Below are positions 7,081-16,320 of a stretch of 19,227 bases of DNA, piece by piece (within the stretch, counting starts at the first letter, position 1; every line of letters begins with the position of its first letter). The position numbers were made by a program, and so were the translations under genes. Source of the DNA: JANPII01 sp031424915 (GTDB lineage: Bacteria > Pseudomonadota > Alphaproteobacteria > Rickettsiales > Midichloriaceae); the NCBI GenBank assembly GCA_031424915.1, contig JANPII010000038.1, positions 1 through 19,227 on the forward strand. The letters run 5' to 3'. The notes under the pieces were generated by a model, which made no database searches, was not told the DNA's origin, and saw only the letters and a program-made list of their open reading frames with translations.

Positions 7081-7281
7081 ATGAAAGAATTTAACAAAGG
7101 TGATATACTATTCTTAACCGCCGTACCTTCTATGTTTACGGGCGCAACTTTAATACTGTCTAGCTCAGTTGCGTTGCTTTGTGCCCAAACTACTGCGGGT
7201 ATGGTAATAGGCTCAATTGCTCCAGCTATTTCAGCTGGTCTGCTAGCTACCGCGCTGACATGCTGCTTAATACTGAAATAA
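7081..7281 (+). CDS. Second small membrane protein, two predicted spans
   Basis: A 66-aa protein from ATG at 7081; a longer reading from TTG at 7042 lacks a ribosome binding site and is rejected. The hydrophobic stretches are about residues 9-34 (FLTAVPSMFTGATLILSSSV) and 39-65 (MVIGSIAPAISAGLLATALT). The ribosome binding site GAAGAAG sits in a 25-nt leader nearly identical to that of the gene at 6787, though the two proteins share little beyond size and topology. It ends 26 bp before a terminator. Function unknown. Confidence 0.65.
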   Translation: MKEFNKGDILFLTAVPSMFTGATLILSSSVALLCAQTTAGMVIGSIAPAISAGLLATALTCCLILK

Positions 7282-7307
7282 GCTAGCTTAATTAATCTAT
7301 TGAGTTT

Positions 7308-7334
7308 AAAGCCCGTGTAGCAGCGGGCTTTTTT
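7308..7334 (+). terminator. Rho-independent terminator
   Basis: AAAGCCCG (7308-7315) pairs with CGGGCTTT (7324-7331) around an 8-nt loop, followed by a T run. It closes the small membrane protein unit. Confidence 0.9.
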
Positions 7335-7496
7335 GTTGCCCCTTATCCAGCTATAGGAACAGGCCATAATTATAATATAATTTTAATATTAAAACATTAA
7401 AATCGAATTGACTCATTATAACTTCTAAGATAGCGTAGGAAGGCATAATATTTAAAAAATGGCACAAAGTTGTGGAACTTTGAATAGGAGGGAGCT

Positions 7497-9947
7497 ATGG
7501 AAATTATAGGCTTTGCGAGCATTGCGATTTATGTAATTGCTTGTCTATTGATGGGATTTAGGGGCGCAAGCAAGATCAAAACTTTGAAAGAATTTGCTTT
7601 GGGTTATAAAAACATTCCAACTGGGCTTTTGGTTGCCACAATTTATGCAACGCACCTAGGGGCTGGAGTAACTTTAGGGCTTATCGAGCAAATTAATAAT
7701 ATTGGTATTATTTGTGCAATTACAGCAATTGGTGGCGTATTTCAATGGTACTTTACAAGATTTATATTCTGCCGGGATGTTGTCAAATTTCAGGATTGCC
7801 TTAGCCAAGCCCACATTATGGAAAAGCTATATGGCCCATTTGGGCTCTGGGTAGCTAATATAGTTAATGTTGTTGACAGCATTGGAGTGGTGGCTATCCA
7901 AGTTATAGCTATAGGTTTCCTAGGCCAGCATTTTTTAGGGTTACCCCCAGCTCTCGGCGCTTTATTAGGAGCAGGAGTGGTTACTATGTATGCCGCATCT
8001 GGTGGTATTAAAGCTGTTATTCTTACTGATTTAGTACAGGCCACATTGTTTTGGATAATCATTCCGATAGTTCTAATTTTGGCTCTACAAAAATTTTCTA
8101 CACCCCCCAACCTCTTTGACTCAATTCCAAAAAGTAAAGCATGGATTATGCCATATGATGGGCATTCCACGTTATTAGTGATAGCCATGGCCGTATATGC
8201 ATTTTTACCGGTTGGAGAAAATGCCCCTATCATGCAGAGAATTTTAATTAGCAGATCAAAAGAACAATTGTATAAAGCATTTTCATACATAGCCTTAATC
8301 GATTTATTAATTACCCTTTCAATTGTTTTAATTGCTCTTATTCTCTTGACCAAAGTGGGTGAGGGAACTTTGAGTAAAGCAGGGATCTTTGAAATTATTA
8401 GCAGCAGTATGCACCCTGTTCTGCTCATTATGACTATCATAGGGATTTTAGCGGTTATTATGTCTACCGCTGATAGCTGGTTGAATGCCGGCGCTGTGAT
8501 TCTAACACATGATATTATTAATAAGATAAAGCCTGGCTTAACAGATAAGCAGCAAATAACCATTGCTCGACTAGCTACACTCCTGCTTGGTGTTGCAGCA
8601 GCACAACTCGCTTTAATGGGAGATAGTGTGCTATCTTTACTTCTGCTTATTATGTGCTTCCACAAGCCTCTGATTCTAATACCTTTATCTGCAGGCTTCT
8701 TAGGATATAATTGCACTGCTCTTGATTTTAAAAGGTCGGTATTTTGTGCAATAACAGGGGTGTTTTTAGGCGGTTATGCCGAAGGAGAGCTCGGCTTTAT
8801 ATCTTTATTATTTGGTCTAATTGGTAGTGCTGTCGGCCTGTTTTGGGGCGGTGGCTTGAAGAGGCGTTCCGTGCAACCTGCGTCTTCAGCCTCATTATTG
8901 CCTTATTCATACCATGTAACTCCTATGTTTTTTATTATAATATCTGCATTAGCTACGGCAACTGCCCTGATTCATACGTATGTGTCGGAAGTTTGGCTCA
9001 TAACAGATCTTCCTAATCTTGGTTGCTTGGTTACAACGCTTATAGGATTTTATATCTGTTTATGGGGCGACCTTTATGAAAAGACATATAAAAATTGGGC
9101 AATGATTTCTATTGTGCTCTTGATAATGAGTATATCCAACCTAGCCTTTAGGACTGGAAACGAAATTGCTATAACCTGCCTGCTGTTTTCTGTAGGCTGG
9201 ATATTGTTATACCGCCAGTGGTTTGCAGTGATGCTTGGCCTGCTCTTAGGGTTCATCTCAATAAATTTCTGGTATGTGCTTACCTATATACCCTCAATTT
9301 CCTTGAGTACTTTATTAATCTCTTTATTGTCTTTAACTGTAGCCTGTACAGCTATATATGGCAAAGAGATGGCAGAACAATTTAAAGAGGCATTATCTTT
9401 GTCTCTCACTGATGCGCTAACTAAGCTACCTAACCGGCGCTATTTAGATATGCATATGGATAAATTAGTTAAGCATGCCATAGATCGAGCGCAGAATTTT
9501 TCTATTATGGTAATCGATATAGATCTATTCAAGCAGATCAACGATACTTATGGCCATCTAGCGGGTGATGATGTATTGAAGGAACTAGGACGCCTTATAT
9601 CTACTAGTATTCGTCCTCCGGAAATATGTGCTCGTCTTGGTGGAGAAGAGTTTGTTATGGTAATGCCTGGGGCTAATCTTAACGACGCCAAAGTGATAGC
9701 CGAGCGCCTGCGCTGCCAAGTGGCAGAAACCCGCTTTAATGTTCGAGCCAAGCAAAGGCGTGTACTCACGGTCCTTGACTGCACAGTCAGTATTGGTGTG
9801 GCGGATGTGAGAGTAGGAGATACGAGAGACTCAATTACTCAACGTGCAGATGCCGCCTTATATGAGGCCAAGGAAGGGGGGCGCAATAAAGTCATTACTG
9901 CTATGCAAGAAGAAGTGTTATCCCCCCCTGCTAAAATTGAGAAGTAA
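7497..9947 (+). CDS. Sodium/solute symporter (SSF) - GGDEF diguanylate cyclase fusion
   Basis: 816 aa. Residues 1 to about 450 are a multi-span SSF (PutP-like) transporter; the segment AVIMSTADSWLNAGAVIL (S323, T324) matches the family's Na2-site signature. Residues of about 475-620 add further membrane spans. A complete GGDEF domain follows, with DALTKLPNRR (639-648), VIDIDLFKQINDTYGHLAGD and GGEEF (715-719), so it should make cyclic di-GMP in the cytoplasm. The allosteric inhibitory I-site, normally RxxD five residues before GGDEF, reads RPPE (706-709), so product inhibition may be changed. A strong AGGAGGGAG site precedes the ATG. SSF modules are known fused to histidine kinases (CbrA type), where they act as sensors; here transport or ligand sensing would be tied to cyclase output. 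The ligand is unknown. It is followed by nrdB but with about 145 bp between, so probably a separate unit. Confidence 0.92.
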   Translation: MEIIGFASIAIYVIACLLMGFRGASKIKTLKEFALGYKNIPTGLLVATIYATHLGAGVTLGLIEQINNIGIICAITAIGGVFQWYFTRFIFCRDVVKFQDCLSQAHIMEKLYGPFGLWVANIVNVVDSIGVVAIQVIAIGFLGQHFLGLPPALGALLGAGVVTMYAASGGIKAVILTDLVQATLFWIIIPIVLILALQKFSTPPNLFDSIPKSKAWIMPYDGHSTLLVIAMAVYAFLPVGENAPIMQRILISRSKEQLYKAFSYIALIDLLITLSIVLIALILLTKVGEGTLSKAGIFEIISSSMHPVLLIMTIIGILAVIMSTADSWLNAGAVILTHDIINKIKPGLTDKQQITIARLATLLLGVAAAQLALMGDSVLSLLLLIMCFHKPLILIPLSAGFLGYNCTALDFKRSVFCAITGVFLGGYAEGELGFISLLFGLIGSAVGLFWGGGLKRRSVQPASSASLLPYSYHVTPMFFIIISALATATALIHTYVSEVWLITDLPNLGCLVTTLIGFYICLWGDLYEKTYKNWAMISIVLLIMSISNLAFRTGNEIAITCLLFSVGWILLYRQWFAVMLGLLLGFISINFWYVLTYIPSISLSTLLISLLSLTVACTAIYGKEMAEQFKEALSLSLTDALTKLPNRRYLDMHMDKLVKHAIDRAQNFSIMVIDIDLFKQINDTYGHLAGDDVLKELGRLISTSIRPPEICARLGGEEFVMVMPGANLNDAKVIAERLRCQVAETRFNVRAKQRRVLTVLDCTVSIGVADVRVGDTRDSITQRADAALYEAKEGGRNKVITAMQEEVLSPPAKIEK

Positions 9948-10093
9948 GACTACGCCCTAAAAAGAAATATTAGATCTCCTAAATTTGGTATAAGTAGGAT
10001 AAATCTTTGCTAGCTTTTGCAAGCTACATTAGTGTATGCTAAGAATCAATGATCATTTATTTGATGGAAAATCATACTTATTGAGGTACAAAG

Positions 10094-11083
10094 ATGTCAT
10101 TATTAAATGCTGCGCCTATCTATAAGCCATTCCATTGTCCTTGGGCATATGATGCATGGTACATGCAACAGAAGCTTCACTGGCTGCCTGAAGAGGTTCC
10201 TATGGCAGATGATGTACAGGACTGGAAAAAAAAGCTAACTGAAGGTGAAAGACACCTACTAACACAAATCTTCCGTTTTTTTACTCAAGCAGATATCGAG
10301 GTAAATAACTGCTACATGCGCCACTATAGCAAAGTGTTTCAGCCTATAGAAGTACAAATGATGCTAGCTGCGTTTTCAAACATGGAAACGGTGCATATTG
10401 CCGGTTATGCCTATTTGCTCGATACGTTGGGTATGCCAGAAATAGAATATCAAGCCTTCATGCACTACAAGGAAATGAAGGATAAGTATGATTACATGAA
10501 ACAGTTCGGTGTTGAAACCAAGGATGGCATTGCCAAAACCTTGGCAGTATTTGGTGCATTTACGGAAGGCCTACAGCTATTTGCTTCTTTTGCTATGCTG
10601 CTAAACTTCCAGCGCTTCGGTAAAATGAAGGGTATGAGCCAAATTGTTGCATGGTCAGCGCGGGATGAAACATTGCATACCAATTCTATTATCAAATTGT
10701 TTCACACCTTTATTCAGGAAAATCCGGAACTATGGACCGAAGAGTTACGCGTCTTCTTGACGGAAGCTTGCCAGACTATCGTAGCACATGAAGACGCTTT
10801 TATTGATCTAGCATTCGAAATTGATGGAGCAGTAGAAGGGCTAACCGCTACTGATGTGAAGCGCTATATACGCTATATTGCCGATCGGCGTCTGCACCAG
10901 CTGGGCCTTGATGCTATATATCATATCGATCGTAATCCACTACCGTGGTTGGATGAAATGCTTAATGCTCCGGAGCATACTAATTTCTTTGAAAACCGAG
11001 TAACTGAGTATGCCAAAGCAGCAACTCAAGGCACTTGGGAAGAGGCATTTGCTGGTTTGTCAGAAGAGGATGAGGCTGCTTAA
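10094..11083 (+). CDS. nrdB: Ribonucleoside-diphosphate reductase small subunit, class Ia
   Basis: 329 aa, the usual length. It houses the diiron-tyrosyl radical cofactor that starts ribonucleotide reduction with NrdA. All ligands can be seen: D67 (QADIEV), E98 and H101 (METVHIAGY), E158 (FTEGLQ), E192 and H195 (RDETLH). The radical tyrosine is Y105. The 31-residue gap between D67 and E98 is as in eukaryote-type small subunits. GAGGT precedes the ATG. nrdA is not in the window, so the two subunits are encoded apart. The C-terminus (GLSEEDEAA) is acidic, as expected for the tail that binds NrdA. I see no convincing NrdR box pair upstream. Confidence 0.95.
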   Translation: MSLLNAAPIYKPFHCPWAYDAWYMQQKLHWLPEEVPMADDVQDWKKKLTEGERHLLTQIFRFFTQADIEVNNCYMRHYSKVFQPIEVQMMLAAFSNMETVHIAGYAYLLDTLGMPEIEYQAFMHYKEMKDKYDYMKQFGVETKDGIAKTLAVFGAFTEGLQLFASFAMLLNFQRFGKMKGMSQIVAWSARDETLHTNSIIKLFHTFIQENPELWTEELRVFLTEACQTIVAHEDAFIDLAFEIDGAVEGLTATDVKRYIRYIADRRLHQLGLDAIYHIDRNPLPWLDEMLNAPEHTNFFENRVTEYAKAATQGTWEEAFAGLSEEDEAA

Positions 11084-11161
11084 AGCCAGGACTAATATTA
11101 ATAATTAACCCGAACTATGTTTAAAAAGAAGGTAGAGAGTAGTTAAAAGTGATAATCATAG

Positions 11162-11247
11162 CGTCATTGCGAGCCCCTAAGGGGCGTGGCAATCCAGAAA
11201 TACTAACATTTATGGATCACCACGCGCCTCCTGCGCTCGTGATGACG
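11162..11247. repeat. Rickettsial-type palindromic repeat element
   Basis: An 86-bp imperfect palindrome. The outer arms are CGTCATTGCGAGC and GCTCGTGATGACG; the inner arms are GTGGCAATCCAGAAAT and ATTTATGGATCACCAC. The words TCATTGCGAG and GGCAATCCAG are hallmarks of dispersed repeats in Rickettsia and other Rickettsiales. It lies in the 233-bp gap between nrdB and dnaE, outside both reading frames. It may fold as a transcript hairpin and stop or stabilise nrdB mRNA. The rest of the gap holds nothing else I can call. Confidence 0.85.
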
Positions 11248-11316
11248 ACTCTATGGCCCTTGCCAAGCATCATATACTCATCTTTCCGTAGCCCGAGTTA
11301 AGTAGGAAAAAATATT

Positions 11317-14300
11317 ATGTCCCCATTTATCCACTTACGTGTGCACTCTGATTATTCGCTGGGCTATGGTGCGGCTAAGATTCCAGATTTAGTCAAACAA
11401 TGCGCAAAAATGGGCATGCCTGCAGTATGCCTAAGTGATAGATACAACCTCTTTGGCTCGCTAGAATTCGCTAAGGCAGCAGTAAAATCTGGTATACAAC
11501 CCATAGCCGGTACCATCCTTAAAGTGGCATATGGGCAGGGCAACACAAATATGGGCGACCTGCTTCTTATTGCGCAAAATGCACAAGGCTATGCTAACCT
11601 TCTCAAGCTGTCTAGTAATTCATACTTAAATGTAGAGAGTGGAACCGAACCTCACATTACACTTACAGAGCTGTGCGCTAATCTCAGTGGTATTATAGTA
11701 TTGTGCGGTACGCTAAATAGTCCTCTTGGGCGATACTTTGCTAACGAACGTTATGAGGAAGCAAGAGAATTACTACAACGTTTGCAAGAAGCAGCACCAG
11801 GTAATTTATATATAGAGCTGATACGCCGTGGTGTGCCCCAAGAAGAAGCATTAGAGGAGTTCCTTCTGGATCTGGCTCATGAATGTAATCTACCGATTGT
11901 GGCTACCAATGAAGTATGCTTTTTAGATGCCAGCATGCATGAGGCTCATGATATATTGCTTTGTATTGCTGGTGGAAGATATGTGTTGGAAGATGAACGG
12001 CCCCGCTCTTGTAGTGAGAACTATTTAAAGGGCACAATGGCAATGACAAAATTATTTGCCGATTTGCCAGAAGCTATTGCCAACACCACAGAGATCGCGC
12101 GACGTATAAGCTTCATGCCCGAGGGAAGGGCACCAGAATTGCCACGTTTTACAGATCAAAGTATCGATGAAACTGAAGAGTTGCGGCGCCAATCAGAAGA
12201 GGGCCTCGCCCGACACTTGCAAAAAATCCCACCCCAGGAGCACCCTGCGTACTATGCCAGATTGCGCTATGAGATAGAAGTCATTGCCAGTATGAAATTC
12301 CCCGGCTATTTTCTCATAGTTTCCGATTTTATCAAATGGAGCAAACGTCAAGGAATACCTGTAGGTCCAGGACGCGGCTCGGGTGCAGGTTCAGTAGTGG
12401 CGTGGTCACTTGAAATTACTGACCTTGACCCAATTAAATTTGGCTTGCTTTTTGAACGCTTCCTTAATCCTGAACGGGTATCTATGCCTGATTTCGATAT
12501 TGATTTTTGCCAAGAAAGACGCGGTGAAGTAATCAATTATGTACGGAATAAATATGGTCATAATCGAGTTGCCAATATTATTACATTCGGTAAGCTGCAA
12601 GCACGAGCAGTGCTGCGTGATGTAGGGCGAGTCTTGCAGATGCATTATGGAGAGATCGACCGAATCTGTAAGATGGTGCCAAATAATCCAGCCAACCCAG
12701 TAACCTTGGCTCAGGCCATAAATTTAGATAAAGATCTACAAGCACTACGCGATAGCGATGAAAACATAGCCAAGCTACTTGCTATTAGCCTGCAGCTCGA
12801 AGGTATGAATCGACATGCCTCTACACATGCAGCAGGTATAGTAATTGCTGATCGGCCATTGGTGGAATTAGTGCCATTATATAAAGACCCAAATGGTGAT
12901 ATGGTGTTGCAGTATTCCATGAAAATGGCGGAAGAAGCAGGATTAGTAAAGTTCGACTTCTTGGGACTTAAAACACTAACGCTAATCTCAGCTACCTGCA
13001 AACTTGTAAAGCAACGTGGCATTATACTTGATATTCAAAATATACCATTAGATGACCAAAAAACTTACTCCATGCTTTCTGAAGGGTATACTTGGGGGGT
13101 GTTTCAGTTTGAAAGTGCAGGTATGCGCGAAGCTATTAAGAAGCTACGGCCCGACCAGATAGGAGATTTGCTGGCACTAGGTTCGTTATATAGGCCCGGC
13201 CCTATGGATAACATCCCCAGCTATATAAATCGTAAGCATGGTCTAGAGAAACCTGATTACATTCATCCCAAGTTGGAAAATGTGCTACGTGAGACTTACG
13301 GGATTATAGTATACCAAGAGCAAGTTATTGAAATAGCCCAGGTCTTATCTGGGTATACTCTAGGAGGGGCAGATTTATTGCGCCGAGCAATGGGTAAAAA
13401 GATTAAGGCAGAAATGGAAGCTCAGCGTGCACATTTCGTTGAAGGGGCAGTAAAAAATGGTATCACTCAGTCGCAGGCAGTAGAGATTTTTAATCTGGTT
13501 GAAAAGTTTGCAAGCTATGGATTTAACAAATCACATGCTGCTGCATATGCCATAATTTCTTACCAGACTGCCTATTTGAAGGCGCATTATCCTGTAGAAT
13601 TCTTAGTAGCCTCTATAAACCTAGAGATTGATGATAGCGATAAAATAAATCTATTTTGCCAAGAAGCTAAGCGTATGGGAATTAAAGTTTTGCCCCCTGA
13701 CATAAACTATTCTCACGCTTATTGTAGTATTGAAGATGGGAAGATACGTATAGGCCTAGGCGTAGTGAAGAATGTGGGAGTAAAAGCAGTAACAGAGATT
13801 GTTAATGAGCGCTCTAAGAATGGCTTTTTTACCGACATCTTTAATCTATTGGAACGTTGTGGAGACGGAGTCATTAATAAAAGAATGCTGGAGAATTTTG
13901 CCAAGGCAGGAGTGCTAGCGAATATTCACCAAAACCGTCGTCAGGCTTGGGAACATGCGGAGATGTTAATCCGTTATGGGCAAATGGTGAAACGAGATAG
14001 AGATAGCAACCAGCAGAGCCTGTTTTCTATGTTTGAGGATGGTTCCCACAGCGATCGTCCTGCGCTTGCTTCAGCTATAGATTGGGATAACAGGGCAGCT
14101 GCTACCGCTGAATTTGAATCTTTAGGTTTTTATCTATCGGCTCATCCTTTAGAGCGCTATGCTACTCGCTTACGTAAGTTAAAAATTATGGATGCAATAG
14201 CTATTGAGCAGCATGCCAGTGAAAAAGCCTTTAAAACAACAGTAGTAGGGGTCATCACAGCGCGTAAAATCCGCTCTTCCAATCGTGGTAAATATGCTTT

Positions 14301-14700
14301 TATACAGTTGTCAGACATGAGTGGCCTACTAGAGGTATCAGTATTCAGCGAAGAGGTGCTATATAAACATGACAACATGCTGCAGGTTGGTAAAACTGTG
14401 TATCTTGAGGTAGAGGTGCGGCGTGATAACAATGGTATGAGGGTAATAGTAGAAAAGGTCAATGATATGGAAGAAATGCTACGTGCTGCTCCAGCTTGTT
14501 ATCATATCTATATCACAGATAATGTGGCTTTACCGGAGCTCCATAAGAGGTTTGGAAAAGAAGGTGTTTTAATTAAGCTCTTTGCGCGCATAGATAGGGG
14601 TGAAGTAGCTTTTGCTACTACCCAGCACTTGCGCATGAGCGAGGAGGATCTTGAGTCATTACGCTCTATTAATGGTTTGGAGATAAAAGAAGCTGCTTAA
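11317..14700 (+). CDS. dnaE: DNA polymerase III alpha subunit
   Basis: Replicative polymerase catalytic subunit, 1127 aa, close to the usual 1150-1170. Order: PHP domain (FIHLRVHSDYSLGYGAAKIP at the N-terminus); palm with catalytic aspartates D392 and D394 in MPDFDIDF and D547 in KFDFLGLKTL; fingers with GRGSGAGSVV and QVIEIAQVLSGYTLGGADLL; a helix-hairpin region; and a C-terminal OB fold (FKTTVVGVITARKIRSS). In the PHP domain the metal-binding TDHGN motif reads SDRYN, so the histidine is lost, as in E. coli, and proofreading must come from a separate DnaQ. AGGAAAAAATATT precedes the ATG. Confidence 0.96.
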   Translation: MSPFIHLRVHSDYSLGYGAAKIPDLVKQCAKMGMPAVCLSDRYNLFGSLEFAKAAVKSGIQPIAGTILKVAYGQGNTNMGDLLLIAQNAQGYANLLKLSSNSYLNVESGTEPHITLTELCANLSGIIVLCGTLNSPLGRYFANERYEEARELLQRLQEAAPGNLYIELIRRGVPQEEALEEFLLDLAHECNLPIVATNEVCFLDASMHEAHDILLCIAGGRYVLEDERPRSCSENYLKGTMAMTKLFADLPEAIANTTEIARRISFMPEGRAPELPRFTDQSIDETEELRRQSEEGLARHLQKIPPQEHPAYYARLRYEIEVIASMKFPGYFLIVSDFIKWSKRQGIPVGPGRGSGAGSVVAWSLEITDLDPIKFGLLFERFLNPERVSMPDFDIDFCQERRGEVINYVRNKYGHNRVANIITFGKLQARAVLRDVGRVLQMHYGEIDRICKMVPNNPANPVTLAQAINLDKDLQALRDSDENIAKLLAISLQLEGMNRHASTHAAGIVIADRPLVELVPLYKDPNGDMVLQYSMKMAEEAGLVKFDFLGLKTLTLISATCKLVKQRGIILDIQNIPLDDQKTYSMLSEGYTWGVFQFESAGMREAIKKLRPDQIGDLLALGSLYRPGPMDNIPSYINRKHGLEKPDYIHPKLENVLRETYGIIVYQEQVIEIAQVLSGYTLGGADLLRRAMGKKIKAEMEAQRAHFVEGAVKNGITQSQAVEIFNLVEKFASYGFNKSHAAAYAIISYQTAYLKAHYPVEFLVASINLEIDDSDKINLFCQEAKRMGIKVLPPDINYSHAYCSIEDGKIRIGLGVVKNVGVKAVTEIVNERSKNGFFTDIFNLLERCGDGVINKRMLENFAKAGVLANIHQNRRQAWEHAEMLIRYGQMVKRDRDSNQQSLFSMFEDGSHSDRPALASAIDWDNRAAATAEFESLGFYLSAHPLERYATRLRKLKIMDAIAIEQHASEKAFKTTVVGVITARKIRSSNRGKYAFIQLSDMSGLLEVSVFSEEVLYKHDNMLQVGKTVYLEVEVRRDNNGMRVIVEKVNDMEEMLRAAPACYHIYITDNVALPELHKRFGKEGVLIKLFARIDRGEVAFATTQHLRMSEEDLESLRSINGLEIKEAA

Positions 14701-14808
14701 CTCTTGCCTGCAGTTTTACAAACAAACATTAAGGCTTTTTTGGGTACTTCCGGGGTCTGGCTTCATTAAGTATTATGGCTTCCAGATCAAACACAAGCCA
14801 TTACTATT

Positions 14809-15468
14809 ATGACTTCTCTTACCTTTATTGAAGAACGTTTTCCAACAGATATATCATATGGCGCTACGGGAGGCCCACAATTTTCTACTGATATTGTAGC
14901 TACTGGCGCTGGTTATGAGCAGCGTAATGCTAATTGGCAAATGCCTCTGGCGCGCTATAACTTAGCGCATGGAGTAAAAACTGAGGTACAATTGCTAACT
15001 CTAATCAGTTTTTTTCGCGCATGCCAGGGCCGTGCTATAGGCTTTCGCTTTAAAGACTGGATGGATTATCGCGTAGTAAATCAAGCAATTGGCATAGGTG
15101 ATGATAAGACTAGCACATTTCCTCTATATGCTACTTACCAAGTAGCTAAGCTTCAAATCAAGCGGCGGATCTACAAGATTGTACCAGATACATTTACATT
15201 GCGTACCACATTCCGCCAATATGGTCCAACAGAATATAAGGTGGATTATGAGCAAGGAGTAGTATCCTTGTATTATGCTCTGGATGCTGATGTGCAGCTG
15301 TTTGCTTCATTTGAATTTGATATACCTGCGCGTTTTGATACAGACCATTTGACTGCCACTATGGATAATTTTGGTCTAAACTCGTGGCATAATATTCCCA
15401 TTGTTGAAATAAGAACATCATATAACTATGACTCATGTTCCAGTGATCATATGCAATGCCAAGGGTAA
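14809..15468 (+). CDS. Gene transfer agent tail protein g12 (DUF2460)
   Basis: 219 aa. The opening EERFPTDISYGATGGPQFST, the EQRNANWQMPLARYN block and the FRACQGRAIGFRFKDWMDY block are the marks of DUF2460 (TIGR02217), which is ORF12 of the Rhodobacter-type GTA. From knowledge of that particle, this protein lies at the distal tail next to the hub. The ATG has no strong ribosome binding site; the frame matches the family start. It is followed after 3 bp by g13, so the two are translated as one unit. The start lies 108 bp past dnaE with no sure terminator between. Confidence 0.85.
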   Translation: MTSLTFIEERFPTDISYGATGGPQFSTDIVATGAGYEQRNANWQMPLARYNLAHGVKTEVQLLTLISFFRACQGRAIGFRFKDWMDYRVVNQAIGIGDDKTSTFPLYATYQVAKLQIKRRIYKIVPDTFTLRTTFRQYGPTEYKVDYEQGVVSLYYALDADVQLFASFEFDIPARFDTDHLTATMDNFGLNSWHNIPIVEIRTSYNYDSCSSDHMQCQG

Positions 15469-15471
15469 GAT

Positions 15472-16320
15472 ATGCGCAAAATTAGCTCTCAATTAAAAGA
15501 ACACTTGGCGCAACCCGTAACTACACTCGCCACATGCTGGCACTTGAAATTACGTAATGGTAAAGAGCTTGGCTTCACCGAGCATGATCATGATATTGTA
15601 ATACAAAATGTAACCTATCTAGCTAGTTCAGGGATTACGGCAAGCGCTATTATGAGTAATAGTAATATGGCTGTTGACAACCTAGAGCTAGAAGGAATCT
15701 TAGATAACGAACTGATACGTGAAGATGACTTATGCAGTGGCTTATATGATCACGCAGAAGTGCAGGTTTTTTTAGTAAATTACCGCGCTATACAAGATGG
15801 CATCCTTTCTATACAGAAAGGATGGCTTGGAGAAGTACGCCTAGGACATGGCTATTTTGTTGCCGAAGTGCGTGGCTTAACACAAGCGCTTACGGGTACT
15901 ATTGGTAAGCTTTATTCTCCACGATGTCGGGCTATTTTTTGTGACTTAAGATGTAGTTTAAAACATGAGAATTACACCTATTATGGCACAATCACAAAAG
16001 TGGAAACTGATATGATATTTTATGATGAAGGACGCAAAGAAGAGTATGGCTTCTTTAACTACGGGAGTATTAGTTTTCATAGCGGCAGCAATCAAGGACA
16101 AATTCTTGAGGTACGTACCTCCCACATAACACGTATTTTGCTAGCATTGCCTCTACCATATCCCTGCCAAATTGGAGATCAATATTCTATAACTACTGGG
16201 TGTGATAAAACCCTGACTATGTGTAGCAAAGTTTATAATAATGCCCTCAATTTTCGTGGAGAACCGCACATCCCTGGTATGTCAAAATTGTTGCTTCCGG
16301 ACGTACTTACTGCCTTATAA
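15472..16320 (+). CDS. Gene transfer agent hub protein g13 (DUF2163)
   Basis: 282 aa, matching DUF2163 (TIGR02218), the GTA baseplate hub. Seen: an N-terminal TCWHLKLRNGKELGFTEHDHD block; the Cys cluster C152, C157 and C161 (SPRCRAIFCDLRC); C244 and C251 (GCDKTLTMC); and the family signature NALNFRGEPHIPG near the C-terminus. Hub proteins of the Rhodobacter particle have been described with an iron-sulfur cluster, which these Cys could hold. In free-living relatives g14 (a cell wall peptidase) and g15 (the large host-specificity protein) follow directly. Here neither does, so the GTA cluster is split, as is known for Rickettsiales. Confidence 0.85.
   Translation: MRKISSQLKEHLAQPVTTLATCWHLKLRNGKELGFTEHDHDIVIQNVTYLASSGITASAIMSNSNMAVDNLELEGILDNELIREDDLCSGLYDHAEVQVFLVNYRAIQDGILSIQKGWLGEVRLGHGYFVAEVRGLTQALTGTIGKLYSPRCRAIFCDLRCSLKHENYTYYGTITKVETDMIFYDEGRKEEYGFFNYGSISFHSGSNQGQILEVRTSHITRILLALPLPYPCQIGDQYSITTGCDKTLTMCSKVYNNALNFRGEPHIPGMSKLLLPDVLTAL

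Noticed and set aside
6759..7367. 202-aa minus-strand frame across the two small membrane genes
   Set aside because: It runs through a good terminator and promoter of the plus strand and has no ribosome binding site; the plus-strand genes have excellent ones.
7790..8716. 308-aa minus-strand frame inside the symporter
   Set aside because: Antisense to a well conserved transporter domain, no family features, typical shadow frame.
14701..14735. Possible terminator after dnaE (GCCT ... AGGC then T6)
   Set aside because: The stem is only four base pairs with a loop over 20 nt, too weak to call.
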